Below, piece after piece: positions 8,101-17,660 of a stretch of 64,000 nucleotides of DNA. Every line of letters starts with the position of its first letter. Position 1 is the first letter of the stretch. The notes below the pieces were generated by a model that saw nothing but the letters and a program-made list of their open reading frames with translations, was not told the DNA's origin and did no database searches. Made by a program: the position numbers and the translations under genes. Source of the stretch: an uncultured Deferribacteraceae bacterium. Its GTDB lineage: Bacteria; Chrysiogenota; Deferribacteres; Deferribacterales; Mucispirillaceae. The stretch lies in assembly GCA_947039395.1 (NCBI GenBank), contig CAMQYS010000001.1, forward strand, positions 1 through 64,000. The letters are read 5' to 3'.

Positions 8101-10170
8101 ATGTCAAACTATCTTCTAGAAATATTACATGAAGAAATTCCTGCAAGCTTCGTTGATGTAGCTGTAAAATACCTAAAAAGTGAAACTGAAAAACAGCTAA
8201 ACATCAATAATATAACTTATGAAAGTGTTAAATCAATGGCGACACCTAGAAGGCTTACTATACATATTGTAAATTTAGAGGATCAGCAAAAAAATGTAGA
8301 TCAAATAGTCACTGGACCTCCTGCTAAAATAGCTTTCAATGATGATGGTTCAATTTCTGCTGTTGGATTAAAGTTTGTTGAGTCTAAAGGGTTAGATAAA
8401 TCTTCTATTACAAAAACCTCTACATCTAAAGGAGAATATTTACAAGCTGTTAAAAAAAGTGAAGGAATGAAAACAGATCAGATATTAGCATCGTTTATTC
8501 CATCTATGATAAAAGATATACCATTTAACAAAACAATGAAATGGGGTTCAATAGATTATAAGTTCGCAAGACCGATACACTCAATAATATCTCTATACAA
8601 TCAAAATATTTTAGATATTGAGATCGCAAATATTAAAGCCTCTTCTAGCACAACTGGACATAGGTTTCTAGCAAATGAAAGTATAACTGTGACAAGCTTC
8701 GATGATTATATAGAAAAGTTAAAATCTGCACATGTTATCCTAGATAATTCAAGCAGAAGAGATATGATAGAAAAGATGATGTTAGATGAAACAACAAAAC
8801 TATCATATAATCTTAAAGATTACGACGATCTACTTGATACTGTAACAAACCTTGTTGAATATCCGTACCCTGTTGTTGGATCATTTGATAGCTCATATCT
8901 TAAACTACCTCAAGAGTTACTTATTACTACTATGGCTGTAAATCAGAAGTTTTTCCCTTTATTTAACTCTAAAGGAGAGATTGTAAATTATTTTATAGGT
9001 ATCTCTAATATGGTAGTCGATGATCCTGCAATAATAAGATCAGGTTATGAGAGAGTTCTATCTGCAAGATTAAGCGATGCTTTATTCTTCTATAAAAACG
9101 ATCTATCGAAAAAGATGACTGGTATGGCTGAACTTCTAAAAAATGTTACATTTCATGAAAAGCTTGGTAGTAGTTACGCTAAAGTTGAAAGATTTACAAG
9201 TGTTGCAAATTATTTAGCGTTAAAAATCGCTCCTGCAAAAGCCTTAGATATTACAACTGCATGTAAAATCTCTAAAGCTGATTTAATGAGTGAGATGGTT
9301 TATGAGTTTCCTGATCTACAAGGGATAATAGGTAGATATTACGCTCGCAACGAAGGGTACGCTGATAATATAGCTGATGCGATTAAAGAACATTATGAGC
9401 CTAAATCGGCAAATGATAATCTACCTCAATCTATCGAAGGACAGATAATATCTATCGCTGATAAGATAGATACAATAACTGGTTTCTTTGCGATAAATCT
9501 AGTTCCAACAGGTAACCTTGATCCTTACGCTTTAAGAAGAGCATCAATTGCGATATTAAATATCATCGTGGAGTTTAACCTTGATATAAGTATAAAAGAG
9601 ATTGTAGATGTTGCTTACAGTAATTTTAAAGAGATCGTCGTGGTTGATGATAACAAATCAACAGAGATTAAACAAAATATAGTTAACTTTATTTTAGAGA
9701 GATATAAACAGTTACTTATAAATAGTGATGGTATCACAGCAGAGATATTTGATTCTGTTGTATCTAACGGAGATACTTATCCTGTTAAAATAAAAAAATT
9801 AACAAAACTGATTTCAAATGTTAGTACAACTGAAGATTTTGAAATCATTGTTGCAAGCTTTAAAAGAATTAGCAATATCTTAAAGAAAAATGATATAGAT
9901 GATAAAATATACTCATCAGCGATATTTTGTAAAGATGAAGAGAGAGCTGTTGCGAATGCTATTGAAAAATCTACAATACAAGCATATATGAATAACTCTG
10001 AATTTGATAAAGCCTTAGATGAACTCTTGAAATTTGCACCGATAATTAACAACTTCTTTGATAACGTTATGGTTATGGATGAAAATGTTGAAGTTCGTGA
10101 AAATAGATTAAGGTTAATTAAAAGTTTAAAAAACTTATTCTTACTTATTGCCAATCTTGATAGGACTTAA
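8101..10170 (+). CDS. glyS: Glycyl-tRNA synthetase beta subunit
   Basis: The beta subunit binds tRNA-Gly in the alpha2beta2 bacterial glycyl-tRNA synthetase. The 689-aa length and the N-terminal SNYLLEILHEEIPA, the central TPRRLTIH, MKWGS.D.KFARP-type segment and the C-terminal half containing NLDPYALRRASI are typical. The alpha subunit gene glyQ is not adjacent: the upstream neighbour is the divergent efp, so glyQ must be elsewhere. It is followed after only two bases by a histidine kinase gene, which suggests that glyS leads an unusual operon running through thiH. Confidence 0.96.
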   Translation: MSNYLLEILHEEIPASFVDVAVKYLKSETEKQLNINNITYESVKSMATPRRLTIHIVNLEDQQKNVDQIVTGPPAKIAFNDDGSISAVGLKFVESKGLDKSSITKTSTSKGEYLQAVKKSEGMKTDQILASFIPSMIKDIPFNKTMKWGSIDYKFARPIHSIISLYNQNILDIEIANIKASSSTTGHRFLANESITVTSFDDYIEKLKSAHVILDNSSRRDMIEKMMLDETTKLSYNLKDYDDLLDTVTNLVEYPYPVVGSFDSSYLKLPQELLITTMAVNQKFFPLFNSKGEIVNYFIGISNMVVDDPAIIRSGYERVLSARLSDALFFYKNDLSKKMTGMAELLKNVTFHEKLGSSYAKVERFTSVANYLALKIAPAKALDITTACKISKADLMSEMVYEFPDLQGIIGRYYARNEGYADNIADAIKEHYEPKSANDNLPQSIEGQIISIADKIDTITGFFAINLVPTGNLDPYALRRASIAILNIIVEFNLDISIKEIVDVAYSNFKEIVVVDDNKSTEIKQNIVNFILERYKQLLINSDGITAEIFDSVVSNGDTYPVKIKKLTKLISNVSTTEDFEIIVASFKRISNILKKNDIDDKIYSSAIFCKDEERAVANAIEKSTIQAYMNNSEFDKALDELLKFAPIINNFFDNVMVMDENVEVRENRLRLIKSLKNLFLLIANLDRT

Positions 10171-10172
10171 AA

Positions 10173-11648
10173 ATGAGAATAATTAATGTTATCGAAAACC
10201 ATTACGACTGTGTAATACTATCTGTTAAAGCATCTTTACGTGGTGGAGAGAGAACTCTCTATAAAGGTAATATTAATCTATACCAACTTGTAATTGGAAC
10301 ATCTCGAACATTAAAACTTGAGATAAATTTAATTGATATTGAGTTACAATATATACCTAACAGCAGTAATGATATTAGTAGTGATAATATTATTTTTCTA
10401 AAAGAGATGATCTCTTGTCTTCTTGAAACTCACGAACCATGGAATTTTAATGAAGGGTTATCAAATATAACTAAAAGTTCATCTGAAAATAAACCTCTTG
10501 AAATATTACTACCTCAACTTTTAAATACTCTTCTATGTTCTCATCTTTTTGATAAAGCTGCTGTTATGTTATATAATGAGAAAAAAGGCGAATTAAAAGG
10601 ATTAGATATAGCATCTATTCCTCCATACGATAAAGAGGTAATTAAAAGTTTTAGAATGGTATCTATACCTATTAGTGAAGTGTACATCAATAAAATTGTA
10701 AACGATAATAGAACCTCATCAATAGATGATTATCCTATATTTGAAATGTTTGATAGCATGAAATTAGAGAATACCTTAATCTTATCACCACTTATTGTTG
10801 AAGAAAAATTTTCTGGTTTACTGATAACATACTCTCCTCAACCATATGTAGATAAACATATCTATTCAAGCAGTCTATCTGCAAACTTTTTATCATCGTT
10901 TCTAGCCTACTCTAAGACGTATAATAAATATAAAAACTCTGTCTATCTTGAAACAGAATCACGACAAAAGTTTGAAAGCATTAAACCACTTGCAGAGATA
11001 GGAAGTTATGTTCTTACAATTGCACATGAAATTCGTAACCCTCTAACATCTATCGGTGGGTTTGCTAAAAGATTATTAAAAGCTGTGAACGACCCTGATC
11101 TTCAAAAAATGATTAATATTATATCTTCTGAATCGGAAAGATTACAACAATTAACAGCAGATATATTATCGTACTCTAAAAAGAATGAACCTAAAAAAAG
11201 TTTATTCTCACTGTATGACGAACTAATAGCTATTAAACTACTACTTGAACAAGGAAATAAAAAACATAAAATAAAGATAGTTGTTGATAAGTCTACTGAT
11301 ATAACAATACATGTCGATAAAGCACAATTTAGGCAGGTGCTAATCAATTTAATCGCAAACTCTATAAACGCAATAGACGAACAAGGTGAAATTACCTTAA
11401 AAAGCAAAGAATATAATGAAAATCATACTATATCTGTAATTGATACAGGTAAAGGTATATCAAAAGAAAATATGAAAACAATATTTGAACCTTTTTTCAC
11501 AACCTCATCACATGGAACAGGTTTAGGGTTGTCTATCAGTAAAGAGATTATGACAAGTCATAATGGTAGTATCGAAGTATTAAATAGAGAGGTTGGAACC
11601 GAATTTAGGTTAACTGTGCCTAAACAATTAAATATATATGATAAATAG
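10173..11648 (+). CDS. Soluble sensor histidine kinase with GAF-like domain
   Basis: A 491-aa two-component sensor kinase with no clear membrane segment. The first ~90 aa are unrecognised; residues roughly 105-255 resemble a GAF ligand-binding domain (VMLYNEKKGELKG...LILSPLIVEEKFSGLLITY). The kinase core is complete: H-box TIAHEIRNPLTSIGGF with phospho-acceptor His285, N-box RQVLINLIANSINAI, G1 DTGKGIS, F-box FEPFFTT and G2 GTGLGLSIS. No response regulator gene is next to it. Its ribosome site overlaps the glyS stop, and its own end overlaps the following Fe-S gene by 11 bp, so co-expression with glyS and the thiazole genes is likely. Confidence 0.93.
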   Translation: MRIINVIENHYDCVILSVKASLRGGERTLYKGNINLYQLVIGTSRTLKLEINLIDIELQYIPNSSNDISSDNIIFLKEMISCLLETHEPWNFNEGLSNITKSSSENKPLEILLPQLLNTLLCSHLFDKAAVMLYNEKKGELKGLDIASIPPYDKEVIKSFRMVSIPISEVYINKIVNDNRTSSIDDYPIFEMFDSMKLENTLILSPLIVEEKFSGLLITYSPQPYVDKHIYSSSLSANFLSSFLAYSKTYNKYKNSVYLETESRQKFESIKPLAEIGSYVLTIAHEIRNPLTSIGGFAKRLLKAVNDPDLQKMINIISSESERLQQLTADILSYSKKNEPKKSLFSLYDELIAIKLLLEQGNKKHKIKIVVDKSTDITIHVDKAQFRQVLINLIANSINAIDEQGEITLKSKEYNENHTISVIDTGKGISKENMKTIFEPFFTTSSHGTGLGLSISKEIMTSHNGSIEVLNREVGTEFRLTVPKQLNIYDK

Positions 11649-12729
11649 ATTAGGGCTTGCAAATAAAATTTTTGAAAATATGTCACGCTCACTAGAGGTC
11701 AACTCCTTAAGATGCACACGTGTTAGGCATAAATCATCTGACTGTACTTTATGCCACATGCACTGTGATACTGATGCTATAAAAATGTCTGAACGTCCTG
11801 GTATGACTATTAAGATTGATAGAGATAAATGTACTGATTGTGGTATATGTGTAAATATTTGTCCAACCGACTCATACAGATTTCTAATTAATACTCATAA
11901 TGAAATAATCTCAAATTTAATTAAAAATATCAGAAAAAATGGATCAATACATATCTATTGTTCAGAAAGAGTTGAATCAGATGATAATGTTTTTGTAAAT
12001 TGTCATGGTATATTAGAGATGACAGATATATTAATACTATACCTATCAGGTGCATCAAAAATCACTTTTAGATATGGCAATTGTGAAGACTGTATAATTA
12101 AAAACGGTTATAAAATATTCTCTCAAAGTATAGAAAATCTTAAACTATTAATAGAGATGTTCTCATCGCTTGTTGGTACAGAGATTACTAGAACATCATC
12201 AGAAATAGTTATTCAATTTCCTAAACAGTTTGATATAGTAGAAATAAAAGAAGATAAAAAAGTTGAAGAAGTTGTTGATCGTAGAGGTATGTTCTCATTC
12301 TATAAAAATAGAACAGTTGACTCTGCAAAAAGTGTCGCTACATATCTTATACCAAGAGAAGAACCAGATAGAGTGTTAGTTAGTTTTGAAACATATCAAC
12401 CAAAAAGTAGAACAAGATTTTTAGATACTATTATGAAATTAGGCGATCTACTTGTTAATACCGTTCAAACTGGTAGATATTTTAATATGATAGAGATTGA
12501 TAGAGATTGTGTATATTGTGGCGTATGTGCAAAATTTTGTCCAACAGGTGCGTTATCTATAGATGAAGATAGAACAGAATTACAGTTTAATCCATCAAAA
12601 TGTGTATCGTGTTATCTATGTCAACCTGCATGCTACCATAATAAACTACGGTATCAAGCAGAATTAAACCTTGAATTATTTTTCGATAATATAATACTTA
12701 TAAGTAAGGAAGAAAGTATAAATGAGTAA
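11638..12729 (+). CDS. Multi-cluster 4Fe-4S ferredoxin-type protein
   Basis: A 363-aa polyferredoxin. Four cysteine groups are visible: CTLCHMHC near residue 36, CTDCGICVNICP near 62, CVYCGVCAKFCP near 285 and CVSCYLCQPAC near 315; a central block with further Cys (YCSERVESDD..NCHGI, CEDCII) resembles the cysteine-containing electron-transfer subunits of hydrogenase/heterodisulfide reductase type (MvhD-like). It therefore probably passes electrons between a donor and an unknown acceptor. Its position between a histidine kinase and thiG, with overlapping or near-touching genes, hints that it may serve redox steps of thiazole formation or ThiH radical chemistry, but that is inference only. No clear ribosome site precedes the ATG. 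Confidence 0.85.
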   Translation: MINRLGLANKIFENMSRSLEVNSLRCTRVRHKSSDCTLCHMHCDTDAIKMSERPGMTIKIDRDKCTDCGICVNICPTDSYRFLINTHNEIISNLIKNIRKNGSIHIYCSERVESDDNVFVNCHGILEMTDILILYLSGASKITFRYGNCEDCIIKNGYKIFSQSIENLKLLIEMFSSLVGTEITRTSSEIVIQFPKQFDIVEIKEDKKVEEVVDRRGMFSFYKNRTVDSAKSVATYLIPREEPDRVLVSFETYQPKSRTRFLDTIMKLGDLLVNTVQTGRYFNMIEIDRDCVYCGVCAKFCPTGALSIDEDRTELQFNPSKCVSCYLCQPACYHNKLRYQAELNLELFFDNIILISKEESINE

Positions 12730-12735
12730 AAAGAT

Positions 12736-13512
12736 ATGAGTAGTAACTTAGTAATAGCTAATAGAAAATTTAATAGTAGATTAATGATAGGTACGGGGAA
12801 ATTTTCTTCAAATACTATCATGGCAGATGCAATAAAATCTTCTAATTCTGAAATAGTTACAGTAGCACTTAGAAGAGTTGATCTTGATAATCCATCTGAT
12901 GATATACTATCATATATTGATAAAAAGAAGATAACTCTCCTACCTAACACATCTGGAGCAATAGATCATATAGAAGCTGTTAGGCTTGCAAGAATATCTC
13001 GTGCTGCTGGATTAGAACCTTGGATCAAGCTTGAAGTAACTCCTAACCCCTATCATCTTCTACCTGATCCTATTGAGACTTTAAAAGCTGCAGAAATTCT
13101 TGTAAAGGAAGGTTTTATAGTTCTACCATATATACAAGCAGATCCGATACTTGCAAGAAGGTTAGAAGAGCTTGGAACTGCAACTGTTATGCCTCTTGCT
13201 GCTCCAATTGGAACAAATAAAGGTGTTCGAACAACTGATGAACTGCTTATGATAATTGAACAATCATCTATCCCTGTTGTTATAGATGCAGGTATAGGTA
13301 CTCCTAGCCATGCAGCCTACGCAATAGAACTAGGTGCTGATGCCGTTTTAGTTAATACCGCTATTGCAGTTGCAACTGATCCTATAAAAATGGCTGAAGC
13401 GTTTGCTATAGCTGTTGAGGCTGGCTTAATGGGAAGAGAGGCTGGACTTGCAAATGAAAGCAGTAGTGCGATAAGTTCATCACCACTTACAGGTTTTCTT
13501 AAAGATATTTAA
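12736..13512 (+). CDS. thiG: Thiazole synthase
   Basis: Condenses deoxyxylulose 5-phosphate, dehydroglycine and thiocarboxylated ThiS into the thiazole phosphate of thiamine. The 258-aa TIM-barrel shows GTGKF at 19-23, the Schiff-base lysine in EPWIKLEV (Lys98), [13 protein letters not shown] and the phosphate-binding [14 protein letters not shown]. All are intact. It begins 6 bp after the Fe-S gene and is followed by thiH, the aerobically unsuitable tyrosine-lyase route to dehydroglycine, consistent with an anaerobic or microaerophilic cell. No thiS or thiF gene is visible in the window. Confidence 0.97.
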   Translation: MSSNLVIANRKFNSRLMIGTGKFSSNTIMADAIKSSNSEIVTVALRRVDLDNPSDDILSYIDKKKITLLPNTSGAIDHIEAVRLARISRAAGLEPWIKLEVTPNPYHLLPDPIETLKAAEILVKEGFIVLPYIQADPILARRLEELGTATVMPLAAPIGTNKGVRTTDELLMIIEQSSIPVVIDAGIGTPSHAAYAIELGADAVLVNTAIAVATDPIKMAEAFAIAVEAGLMGREAGLANESSSAISSSPLTGFLKDI

Positions 13513-13583
13513 CAACAAGGTAGACTTTTAATAGTAAAAGATAATCTGATTAATATAAGGTATGTAAGAGTAAAGGTAGAAAT

Positions 13584-14684
13584 ATGAGTTTTTATAGTTC
13601 AGTAAATACAAGTTACGATAACAATGAGTTATTAAAAATAATAGATAGTAGAACAGAGAAAGATGTTGAAATAGCATTATCTAAAACTAAATTAGATGAA
13701 ATGGATTTAATTGCACTACTATCTTCTAAAGCAGATAAATATCTTGATGTAATGGGAGAGTTATCAAGAAAAATTACTATACAACGATTTGGTAAAACGA
13801 TAAAACTATATACCCCAATGTATCTCTCTAATGAGTGCATAAACTCTTGTGTATACTGTGGGTTTAATATCAAAAATAAGATAGATAGAATAAGTTTAAC
13901 CTCTAAGCAGATAGAAGATGAACTTGCAATAATACTTAATTACGGTATCAAAAATCTCCTTCTAGTATCTGGAGATAGCCCTAAAATATACACCGATGAA
14001 ATGATAGTTGAAGCTGTACAGATAGCTAAAAAATATTTTCCGTATGTGGCAATAGAGGTAAGAGCTTTAGATCAAGAAATTTATAAAGCCTTAAACAATG
14101 CAGGAGTTGATGGATTAACTATGTTTCAAGAAACATATCTTGAAGATGAATATAATACATTCCATCCAGCTGGACCTAAATCTGATTATAAATATAGATT
14201 GTCTGCTCCTGAAAGAGCGGCTAAGGCTGGGATTAGAAATATAGGGTTAGGATCGCTACTAGGGTTAACAGATTACAGATTAGAGATGTTTTATCTAAAT
14301 CTTCATACAAGATATTTTATGAAACATTATCCTACAACTCATATATCAGCATCGTTTCCAAGACTTAGATCTTCAGCTGGACAGTTTGCTCCTAAATATG
14401 AGATTAAAGATAAAGATCTTTATAAATCTATCTTTGCGTATAGACTTTTTAATAACGATGCAGGGATTAATATATCTACTAGAGAACCTCAAGAATTAAG
14501 AGATAGATTAATCTATCTAGGTGCAACAATTATGAGTGCAGGATCTAAAACTGATCCGGGTGGGTACTCAAATGAAAATCATAACGCAGAACAGTTTTCT
14601 ATAGATGATGATAGATCAGTTGAAGTAATCACATCTACAATTAAATCATCTGGGTATGAAGCTGTAATGAAGGATTGGTTCTAA
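13584..14684 (+). CDS. thiH: 2-iminoacetate synthase (radical SAM tyrosine lyase)
   Basis: Cleaves tyrosine to dehydroglycine and p-cresol for ThiG. The 366-aa product carries the radical-SAM cluster motif ECINSCVYCGF with Cys85, Cys89 and Cys92, then the SAM-binding LLVSGDSPK and the BATS-type C-terminal domain typical of ThiH/HydG/BioB (SAGSKTDPGGYS). An aagg ribosome site lies just before the ATG. It is 71 bp downstream of thiG on the same strand. HydG is an alternative, but that protein has a longer C-terminus with an extra cysteine cluster that is absent here. Confidence 0.96.
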   Translation: MSFYSSVNTSYDNNELLKIIDSRTEKDVEIALSKTKLDEMDLIALLSSKADKYLDVMGELSRKITIQRFGKTIKLYTPMYLSNECINSCVYCGFNIKNKIDRISLTSKQIEDELAIILNYGIKNLLLVSGDSPKIYTDEMIVEAVQIAKKYFPYVAIEVRALDQEIYKALNNAGVDGLTMFQETYLEDEYNTFHPAGPKSDYKYRLSAPERAAKAGIRNIGLGSLLGLTDYRLEMFYLNLHTRYFMKHYPTTHISASFPRLRSSAGQFAPKYEIKDKDLYKSIFAYRLFNNDAGINISTREPQELRDRLIYLGATIMSAGSKTDPGGYSNENHNAEQFSIDDDRSVEVITSTIKSSGYEAVMKDWF

Positions 14685-14736
14685 ATTCTAATAATATAGC
14701 GGACATATCTATTTAATAGTGAGGGGGACACACACA

Positions 14737-15918
14737 TTGAGTAAAGATAAAAATAGTAAAGATAAAAATATTGAAGGTAGTGACGAACTAGATACTAATA
14801 TCAAGCATGATATTGAGAAACATAAGTATAGTGGTGTCTCAACTAAACTAGTTGATAGAATGAATGAAATTAGTGAAAAAGAGAAAAACACAAGAGCTAG
14901 TATTTATCGTACTAATAACAATATTAAACCTAATAAAAAAGCAGATGTTGCGTCTACATCAAATATGTCTACAAGTATAATCTTCGTTTTGATATTACTT
15001 GCAATATTAGTTCTTGTAATATTGGCTGGGATAATTGTGTCTTTAACAATAGATAAAAGTGGAAAAATGTTAAATATATTACCTAAACCGATTGCATCTA
15101 TGTTAAAACAACCTAATAATATGCCGATTAATAACGTACCTATAGGTAACATACCATCAACTGATAGTAGTATAGAAAATAATGCTGATAATAGACAATC
15201 ATCAAGATATAATAACCAATCTTATACTCAAGAGTTTTATAATGATCGTAATGGTAATCCATCTTTGTTTGATCTAAGTTCTGATACTAAAATCACAAAC
15301 TTAATAAGAACAATCGGTAACCCAAATATATATGATAAAAACGGACTTACTCTTCTTCATCACTTTGTAAGAGATAATAATGTTAATGCGATACAACAAC
15401 TTATAGCAAGAGACGTTGATATCGATAAACCAGATATACTAAAAAATACACCTTTGATGCATGCATCAAGATATGGTAACACATCTGCTATACAAAATTT
15501 GTTAAATTACGGTGCAGATATTAATGCGATATCTCTTAATGGTGATACGGCATTATCAATAGCTGCGCATAACGGTGATGCATCTATGTTGACATTTTTA
15601 AATAGAAGAGGTGCTAATGCTGAATTGATTGACAAAAACGGTAACTCTCCTATAATGAAGTCATCATCTAGAGGACATGTTGATGTAACAAAAAGACTAA
15701 TTGAACAAAATGTCCCTTTAAACAATCGTAATAATGGTGGCAAAACAGCGTTAGCGTTAGCTGCTGAAAATGGACATGGAAGAGTTGTGAAACTTCTTCT
15801 AGAAGCTGGAGCCGATCCAACAATTACTGATAACTTAGGACAAAACCCTATAAACAATGCAGAGAAATTTAATCATGATAATGCAGCAGATATTATCAAA
15901 AAGTTTATAGCACAATAA
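14737..15918 (+). CDS. Membrane-anchored ankyrin-repeat protein
   Basis: Charged ~78-aa cytoplasmic N-terminal region, one strongly hydrophobic segment at about residues 80-103 (IIFVLILLAILVLVILAGII), an Asn/Ser-rich linker, then about five ankyrin repeats from roughly residue 205 to the end (NGLTLLHHFVRDNN, NTPLMHASRYGN, DTALSIAAHNGD, NSPIMKSSSRGH, KTALALAAENGH). Topology suggests the ankyrin domain is periplasmic. The start is TTG 14737, ten bases after gaggggg; an overlapping GTG at 14719 would put the ribosome site inside the gene. Ankyrin arrays bind proteins; the partner is unknown. It sits between thiH and gspG, and could belong with the secretion operon. Confidence 0.85.
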   Translation: MSKDKNSKDKNIEGSDELDTNIKHDIEKHKYSGVSTKLVDRMNEISEKEKNTRASIYRTNNNIKPNKKADVASTSNMSTSIIFVLILLAILVLVILAGIIVSLTIDKSGKMLNILPKPIASMLKQPNNMPINNVPIGNIPSTDSSIENNADNRQSSRYNNQSYTQEFYNDRNGNPSLFDLSSDTKITNLIRTIGNPNIYDKNGLTLLHHFVRDNNVNAIQQLIARDVDIDKPDILKNTPLMHASRYGNTSAIQNLLNYGADINAISLNGDTALSIAAHNGDASMLTFLNRRGANAELIDKNGNSPIMKSSSRGHVDVTKRLIEQNVPLNNRNNGGKTALALAAENGHGRVVKLLLEAGADPTITDNLGQNPINNAEKFNHDNAADIIKKFIAQ

Positions 15919-15984
15919 AGTTCAAGTTAAGTATAAAAATAATATAAATAAATTATTTATTAAAATTTTGAGAGGGAGTATTTT

Positions 15985-16416
15985 ATGAGAAGTGGATTTA
16001 CGTTAATTGAGCTTATGGTAGTGTTAGTTATTTTAGGTCTTCTTGCAACATTTATTGGTCCTGCTATTTTAGGTAAACCTGATGAAGCGAGAGTTATTAA
16101 AACTAAAAATGATATGTCTGCTATTGAAACTGCATTGAAAATGTATAAAGTTGATAATAGCCTATATCCTTCAACTGAACAAGGTTTAGGTGCACTTATT
16201 GAGAAACCAACTATTGATCCTATTCCTAGAAATTGGAACTCTTCTGGCTATATGGATTTAACTGAACTACCTATAGATCCATGGGGTAATCAATTTTTAT
16301 ACCGCTCTCCAACTGATGTTGAAGATAGAGATTACGAGATAATATCTTACGGTGCTGATGGTAAAGAAGGCGGTACTGGAGTTAGTGCTGATATTAAAAG
16401 TTTTGAAATACAGTAA
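15985..16416 (+). CDS. gspG: Type II secretion major pseudopilin GspG
   Basis: Main subunit of the type II secretion pseudopilus. The class III signal is MRSG followed by [17 protein letters not shown]; prepilin peptidase should cut after Gly4, and Glu at mature position 5 is present. The C-terminal part has the GspG pattern [23 protein letters not shown] and [11 protein letters not shown] with acidic residues of the calcium site. Length 143 aa is usual. A strong ribosome site (gagagggag) precedes the ATG. It starts a run of gsp genes that is interrupted only by the alkD-like gene. Confidence 0.97.
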   Translation: MRSGFTLIELMVVLVILGLLATFIGPAILGKPDEARVIKTKNDMSAIETALKMYKVDNSLYPSTEQGLGALIEKPTIDPIPRNWNSSGYMDLTELPIDPWGNQFLYRSPTDVEDRDYEIISYGADGKEGGTGVSADIKSFEIQ

Positions 16417-16418
16417 AC

Positions 16419-17135
16419 ATGGAATTGATTAGGAATGAGTGGTCTAAATCAGATTACTCTGATTTTAAAAACTTTTTAAAAACTTATGAAGATATAGAAT
16501 ATAAGAAGTTTCACTCATCTCTAGTTCCTAATATCAGTTCATTTATCGGCATACGCATACCTATGCTTAGAGAGATATCTAAGCATATATTAAAGGGTAA
16601 TTATAGATCATTTCTATTACAATCAAAATCAGATATTTATGAAGAGAAAATGATACATGGATTAGTTATCGCAGGAATGAAAGAGAGCTTTACGGATACA
16701 CTTCCTCTATTTAGCGACTACGTCAAAACAATAGATAATTGGGCTACATGCGATACTGTATCGACATCTATGAAAGTTATAAGAAAAAACAGAACGATAG
16801 CTTATGAATATATTAAACAACTACTTAAAAGCGATAAAGAGTATGAATTACGAACTGCATTTGTGCTTCTACTATCGCACTTTATCGTAGATGAATATAT
16901 TGAAGCTATCTTTTTACATTGCGATACAGTTAAAAATGATGAATACTATCTAAAGATGGCTGTAGCGTGGTTACTATCTGTTATATATGCAAAACACCCT
17001 AAGGAGTGTATGGCATATTTTAAAAGATGCGATCTTGGTGATTGGACATTTAATAAAGCTATACAAAAATGTTTAGAATCAAGACGAGTAACTGATAGCG
17101 ATAAAGTATTGTTAAAAAATATGAGAAGAAAATAG
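16419..17135 (+). CDS. DNA alkylation repair protein, AlkD family
   Basis: A 238-aa all-helical protein matching the AlkD/AlkC HEAT-like DNA glycosylase family: KKFHSSLVPN, IGIRIPMLREISKHI, EEKMIHGLVIAGM, DNWATCDTVS and RTAFVLLLSHF are the kind of segments conserved there, including the aromatic/acidic DNxxxCD stretch. Such proteins remove bulky or N3/N7-alkylated bases. It starts two bases after the gspG stop and ends just before gspH, all on one strand, so it is embedded in the secretion operon with no mechanistic reason to be there. The TAG stop is in the same frame as gspH. No clear ribosome site is seen before its ATG. Confidence 0.9.
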   Translation: MELIRNEWSKSDYSDFKNFLKTYEDIEYKKFHSSLVPNISSFIGIRIPMLREISKHILKGNYRSFLLQSKSDIYEEKMIHGLVIAGMKESFTDTLPLFSDYVKTIDNWATCDTVSTSMKVIRKNRTIAYEYIKQLLKSDKEYELRTAFVLLLSHFIVDEYIEAIFLHCDTVKNDEYYLKMAVAWLLSVIYAKHPKECMAYFKRCDLGDWTFNKAIQKCLESRRVTDSDKVLLKNMRRK

Positions 17136-17183
17136 TTAAAAAAACAAAATAGCACTACCTTTTTAATAGATAGGAAAATAGAA

Positions 17184-17660
17184 ATTACACATTATATTAA
17201 TAGTAATAAAACAATATTAGAAAGAAGTAAAAGAGGCTTTACAATTGTTGAGCTAATGGTTGTTATGCTCATAATCGGACTTGGATTAATGAGCTTTACA
17301 CCTAAACTGTTGACACCAACATCGCTTGCTGAAGATAATAGATTAATGTTCTTTGATACTTTAATTGAGGAACATTATCAGAGAGCTATTGAACTTGGTA
17401 GACCTACATATTTTACAGGATTTAAAGGTTCGGCTAATATACAAACCTATGACGGAAAAGCTGTAACTATACCAAATGTTAAATCTATTCAAGAGGCTAA
17501 AGTGAACGGATATCTAACAAGAGGTTTAGAGTACGGTGTTAGAGTGTATCCTGACGGTTTTGTAGATCACTTTGAAATTATAGATACAGAAGATATTATT
17601 ATCGAGTCTGTTCCGTTACTAATGACAACTAAATACGATGATACAAGAGATGAGTTATGA
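17184..17660 (+). CDS. gspH: Type II secretion pseudopilin GspH, no canonical start codon
   Basis: Minor pseudopilin. The class III signal reads SKRG followed by FTIVELMVVMLIIGLGLM (Gly then Phe, Glu at mature position 5), encoded from about 17223. The frame is open back to the alkD TAG at 17133-17135, yet contains no ATG, GTG or TTG before the signal; the first ATG (17256) falls inside the transmembrane helix after Glu5 and would abolish processing. I propose ATT at 17184, preceded by agga at 17172, giving an 18-residue leader. Other ATA/ATT codons (17178, 17196, 17214) are possible. The 3' end overlaps gspI as ATGA. Identity is sure; the start is not. Confidence 0.8.
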   Translation: MTHYINSNKTILERSKRGFTIVELMVVMLIIGLGLMSFTPKLLTPTSLAEDNRLMFFDTLIEEHYQRAIELGRPTYFTGFKGSANIQTYDGKAVTIPNVKSIQEAKVNGYLTRGLEYGVRVYPDGFVDHFEIIDTEDIIIESVPLLMTTKYDDTRDEL

